Origin: Cryptomeria japonica
Taxonomy: Eukaryota; Streptophyta; Pinopsida; Cupressales; Cupressaceae
Length of the DNA: 64,000 nucleotides
Direction: 5' to 3'
Assembly: GCF_030272615.1 (NCBI RefSeq)
Contig: NC_081406.1
Span: 114,669,783 to 114,733,782, forward strand
Shown piece by piece: positions 60,870 to 64,000 of the stretch; position 1 is the stretch's first letter, and each line of letters opens with the position of its first letter. The notes beneath the pieces were generated by a model that worked only from the letters and a program-made list of their open reading frames with translations, ran no database searches and was not told the DNA's origin. The translations under genes were made by a program, and so were the position numbers.

Positions 60870-61145
60870 ATCAGCTCTTGGCTATTTAAATATACAAAAA
60901 AATGTGTTACAAATCATCTCATGGGCTTTTATACAAAATTTGGCATTTAAATATGCGTGATTTAGCTCATCACCATTTTAATATACAAAATTTGGCATCT
61001 TAATAGGTAGAAATCAGCTCATGGCCATTTAAATATACAAAATTATGCCCCAAAACATGTACAAATCAACTCATGGCCATTTAAATATACAAAATTATGC
61101 CCCTAAACATGTACAAATCAGCTCATGGGCATTTATATATACAAA
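60870..61145. repeat. 52-bp tandem repeat
   Basis: Units of the form CAGCTCATGGCCATTTAAAT followed by ATACAAAATTATGCCCC recur at about 52-bp steps, best preserved at 61012-61135 and more diverged upstream. Confidence 0.88.
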
Positions 61146-61216
61146 AAATGAATATAGAACAATTCACCGACGATATATACAAAATTCTCAAAATCATTCT
61201 ACTCTGAACCGTAGAA

Positions 61217-61600
61217 TCAATCAAGTGAGCCTTCAGGATCGGCTCTAACCCGTATTGTGTCAAGTATTGCCTTGTGGTCAAATTCATGAAATTTCCATAA
61301 AATCTTGTTATGAGGTCTACCACGATACTTCATCAAATGAATATTTGTTGCAACAACAAGGTTAGAGAAATGAAGAATATGTTTGTGTGTTTCAAAGTCC
61401 TCGAACAACCAAACATTAGAATTCTTGATAGGGTATCTCCTAAGCCATGTTCCTATCATGAAAAAAGACCCTATTGGGTACTCAATACCCTCTTCATCAA
61501 TGATTGTGGTTGTCAATTTTGTTTTAGGCTCAACACAGCAACACAAAAAGTAATCTGTTCCTTCGTCATTGTTCTCTTTTGCAACAATTGCATACACGAC
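61217..61600 (-). pseudogene. Downstream exon of the transposase-like gene
   Basis: On the minus strand an acceptor TAAAATGTAG precedes an open frame reading VVYAIVAKENNDEGTDYFLC, then IGSFFMIGTWLRRYP and a stop at 61217. It follows the transposase core on the same strand. The intervening part (61610-62005) has short exon-like pieces and a possible donor after CTACGATGGGTCTAG. The role of this C-terminal part is unknown. Confidence 0.55.
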
Positions 61601-62005
61601 CTACATTTTATAAAGTGATAATTAATACCAAAAATAAAGTGTGATGTATAAAAAAATGAACCAAAAAGAATACTTGCAAAAAAAATAACTCAAAAAATCA
61701 CCTGAATCCACTAGGTCAGATACATGGTCAAAATCCATTGATGTCTCTATCTAGCTCAATTGTAGTGCTTTGGGAATTTGATATGTATCAATGGAAACCA
61801 ATGGTCTACAAGACCATGTGTCAACCCACTCTTGTGATTCACATTCTTCCCACAAAAATTACATGCATTAAGAGTAAAAACATACCATTTGTCTTGTATA
61901 AATTACTAGTGAACTTGCATTTGAACTCATAAATGAGTGCATGTCACTCGATTCTGCAACTGTACAACAATCTAGATAGTTTTCAATGTTAGATTCAATG
62001 ATCAT

Positions 62006-63400
62006 TTAAAAATATCTATGAACCATTGATGTACCTGGATTACCTAGACCCATCGTAGAGTTACACCATCGCACAATTGTTTTTGCATCTATCAACTCAA
62101 CACCACCTTTGTAATTCAATTCTTCTCTAGCTAGGGCTCTTTTTACACATGCACCTACACCATCGTGCTCTCCCTTACCATCTCCAGCCTCAATGAAATT
62201 CCAAAAATGTTGTACACCACTTGTCATATGCATCCTTGTCAACCAATAAAACATCCTTGCATTCTTGAATTGTGTGGTGTAATTATCTGACCATATTAAG
62301 TGTCGGTTGTATTGTATGTTTCTTTCCTTTAAATTATCATAGAAAACTTTAAAGCATCCTTGTACAAACTCTGATGAATGAGTATGATCATCACTTATTT
62401 AGAAGTGATACTCTCTTACAACCTTTCTATCCTCCTCTATGCTATCATCTGCATGCATGAATGTTATGCGTGCAAAAATAGAAACTTGTGTAGAATGATA
62501 ATACATAGATTGCAATTCATTTTGTGGTTGTAGCATATAATTTTCAATAAAATCAACGATAGAGACAATGGTTCTAAGAGAAAATGTGTCCTTAAATAAC
62601 TTTAATTTCTCATCTAACCATCGAGCTCTATGTGTATGCATTATGTACTCATAAACTAGTTTCTCTTGAAACATTTTTATAAATTCAGTTATACATATAT
62701 CATTTTTCACTAACTCACATCTCTTCAAATATTTTCCATCTTTAACTCCATATGTGATTGTCTTGTATTTTCCAAAAGAAACTATTGTCGTACCAATTTC
62801 ATGTGTGCTCTCCAAATGTACACATCTTGGTAAACGTTGCAAACCACCACAAATAGCACAAGAACCTTCCAAACAAGGCATCTTATAATAAATGCAACCA
62901 TCATGTCTATTACATAGCACACTTGAAATAAATTCTCTTGCCAACTTAGGAGGTGCTTGTATATCGCATTCTTGCAAAACATCGTTAGTATGCAAAGTAG
63001 AACAAATAAGACGAAAAATATCATAGTGCATGTAAAATTCAATATGCATCCTACAACAACACATGGTGCGTACATGATTAATCTTAATATAAAAAAGTTT
63101 TTTCATTTCAAAAAATATTTGACAAATTCTTATTTGAGGAAACTTATCAAGGAATCTTTCATAAAATTTTGTTTGAGTCATATCCAAATAGTGTTTGGCA
63201 TGTGTCTTAGGATTTGTAGACCCAATTCGTCTTCTAACAAAATCTCTTTGGTTGGGAAAAACTCTTGTGTTGTCAGGCCAAAAATTTTCAATTAATGTTC
63301 TTAGTGCATCAACAACAACCTTGTCTTTGCATGGTAGTCTACCTGAGAATGCCCAAAAAGAATTATTGTTAGGTTCCTCTATTTTTCCCGCCTCTATAAT
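62006..63400 (-). pseudogene. DDE-type transposase-like protein, core region
   Basis: One frame is open from about 63390 to 62006 except for a single TAA at 62399-62401. Features in order: NTRVFPNQRDFVRRRIG, HYLDMTQTKFYERF, RTMCCCRMHIEF, a Cys-rich zinc-binding-like CNRHDGCIYYKMPCLEGSC...C, DFIENYMLQPQNELQSMYY, ISDDHTHSSEFVQGCF, WSDNYTTQFK and GDGKGEHDGVGACVKRALARE. The D-ENY, SD-QFK and GKG-DG blocks resemble an RNase H-fold transposase family widespread in eukaryotic repeats (recalled from family patterns, not searched). The start lies upstream across a frameshift near 63394. Confidence 0.72.
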
Positions 63401-63576
63401 GCTTTACTTAATGTTGTTCTACTAATGTTTAATGACTTACTTATTTTGCTTATCAAACGATCTTTTTTTATTTTCTTGCTCACTATGATTGATGTAATGA
63501 CACGTCGAGTAACATTAGAATCTTTAGTACATGATTTTGAACCAATAGCTTGATATGCATCATATATATTGCTCAC
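63394..63576 (-). pseudogene. N-terminal helix-turn-helix part of the transposase-like gene
   Basis: The open stretch ends RLISKISKSLNISRTTLSKAL, a helix-turn-helix pattern suited to DNA binding. The core continues after one missing or extra base at about 63394. The first residues (SNIYDAYQAIG) have no start codon of their own, so this is internal coding sequence. Confidence 0.6.
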
Positions 63577-63752
63577 AATATTTCTTTTGATGTTACTTTT
63601 AGGATGATCTTAGGCCTAGAATTTTCATTGTCTCTCTAAAATTCAAATTTTTAATCATTTGAACAATTAGTTGACATCTTGCAGTTTGATTTAAGTTTTA
63701 AAAATAGTTTTGCCATATTCTTTTAACCATTATCCTACAAGTTCATTCATTC

Positions 63753-64000
63753 ATTTTATTGAGCATTGGATTCAATATATTTTCATCAATGTCAATTAGA
63801 TACTTGGGTTTCCTACAAATGATTCTAGGAGGTGTTAACATCGGTGCATTGTGTGCATTCAATTCATCAAATAGAGCAGGTGTATGTCCATCATTTAATT
63901 GATTATTCAATGTGGTCTCTTCTTCAAATGCATTAGGTTCATATGGTAAATCAAATGTCTCTTCTTCAATTGTATTAGGTGCATTATGTTCATTTGGTAA
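63753..64000 (-). pseudogene. Upstream exon of the transposase-like gene, cut by the window edge
   Basis: The minus strand is open from 64000 to a TGA at about 63753. It has an acidic, Asn-rich N-terminal-like composition (PYEPNAFEEETTLNNQLNDG) and then TPPRIICRKPKYLIDID. Two related NAP/NAF-EEET segments suggest a small internal duplication. The start is outside the window. Sequence between it and 63576 has stops and may be an intron or decayed exon. Confidence 0.5.

Overview
This is plant nuclear DNA: AT-rich, gene-poor and built mostly from nested, decaying transposable elements around one intact-looking gene. The very long LTRs, the Tat and chromovirus Ty3/gypsy families and the large intergenic spaces suggest a big genome, perhaps a gymnosperm. 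That lineage guess is an inference and the sequence does not prove it.

Layout. 1-8.27 kb is relic DNA with a possible poly(A)-tailed retroposon end near 1.19 kb and a minus-strand gypsy integrase remnant at 2.57-2.89 kb. 8278-40199 is a Tat-lineage Ty3/gypsy element (element A, plus strand) with 1.48-kb LTRs and the 5-bp target duplication ACTAG. Its 3' LTR is split by a second gypsy element (element B, 26143-39298, minus strand, target duplication AAAGT). Element B is a chromovirus with unusually long 4.0-4.2 kb LTRs that carry an array of near-perfect hairpins. 40.2-45.5 kb is AT-rich spacer holding a decayed duplicate of the 3' end of the neighbouring kinase gene. 46.1-48.4 kb is a three-exon LRK10-like receptor kinase gene (minus strand). 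48.9-49.15 kb holds a small Mutator-type MITE. 50.6-54.2 kb is spacer with a GT microsatellite and a 1.1-kb block whose polypyrimidine tract changes strand. 55.4-58.8 kb has a LINE reverse-transcriptase fragment followed by an unrecognised multi-exon gene or gene relic. 58.9-61.15 kb is a cluster of tandem repeats. 61.2-64 kb (minus strand, running off the window) encodes a broken DDE-type transposase-like protein.

The most notable system is inside element A. Downstream of integrase, on the opposite strand to gag-pol, lies what looks like a complete spliced gene: a TATA box (about 25186), an ATG (25107), a 25-codon exon, a 1007-bp GT-AG intron, and a second exon (24025 to 21721) that continues in phase into a plant mobile domain (PMD) protein with a Gly-rich linker and a charged helical tail. 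Degenerate 21-bp tandem repeats with an AGCGCAT-like core occur in the element's sense leader and, in inverted orientation, in this antisense intron. Each transcript would therefore carry the same motif in the same sense near its 5' end. Both gypsy elements are now dead copies, and many of their stop codons are explained by C-to-T changes such as CAG to TAG and CGA to TGA.
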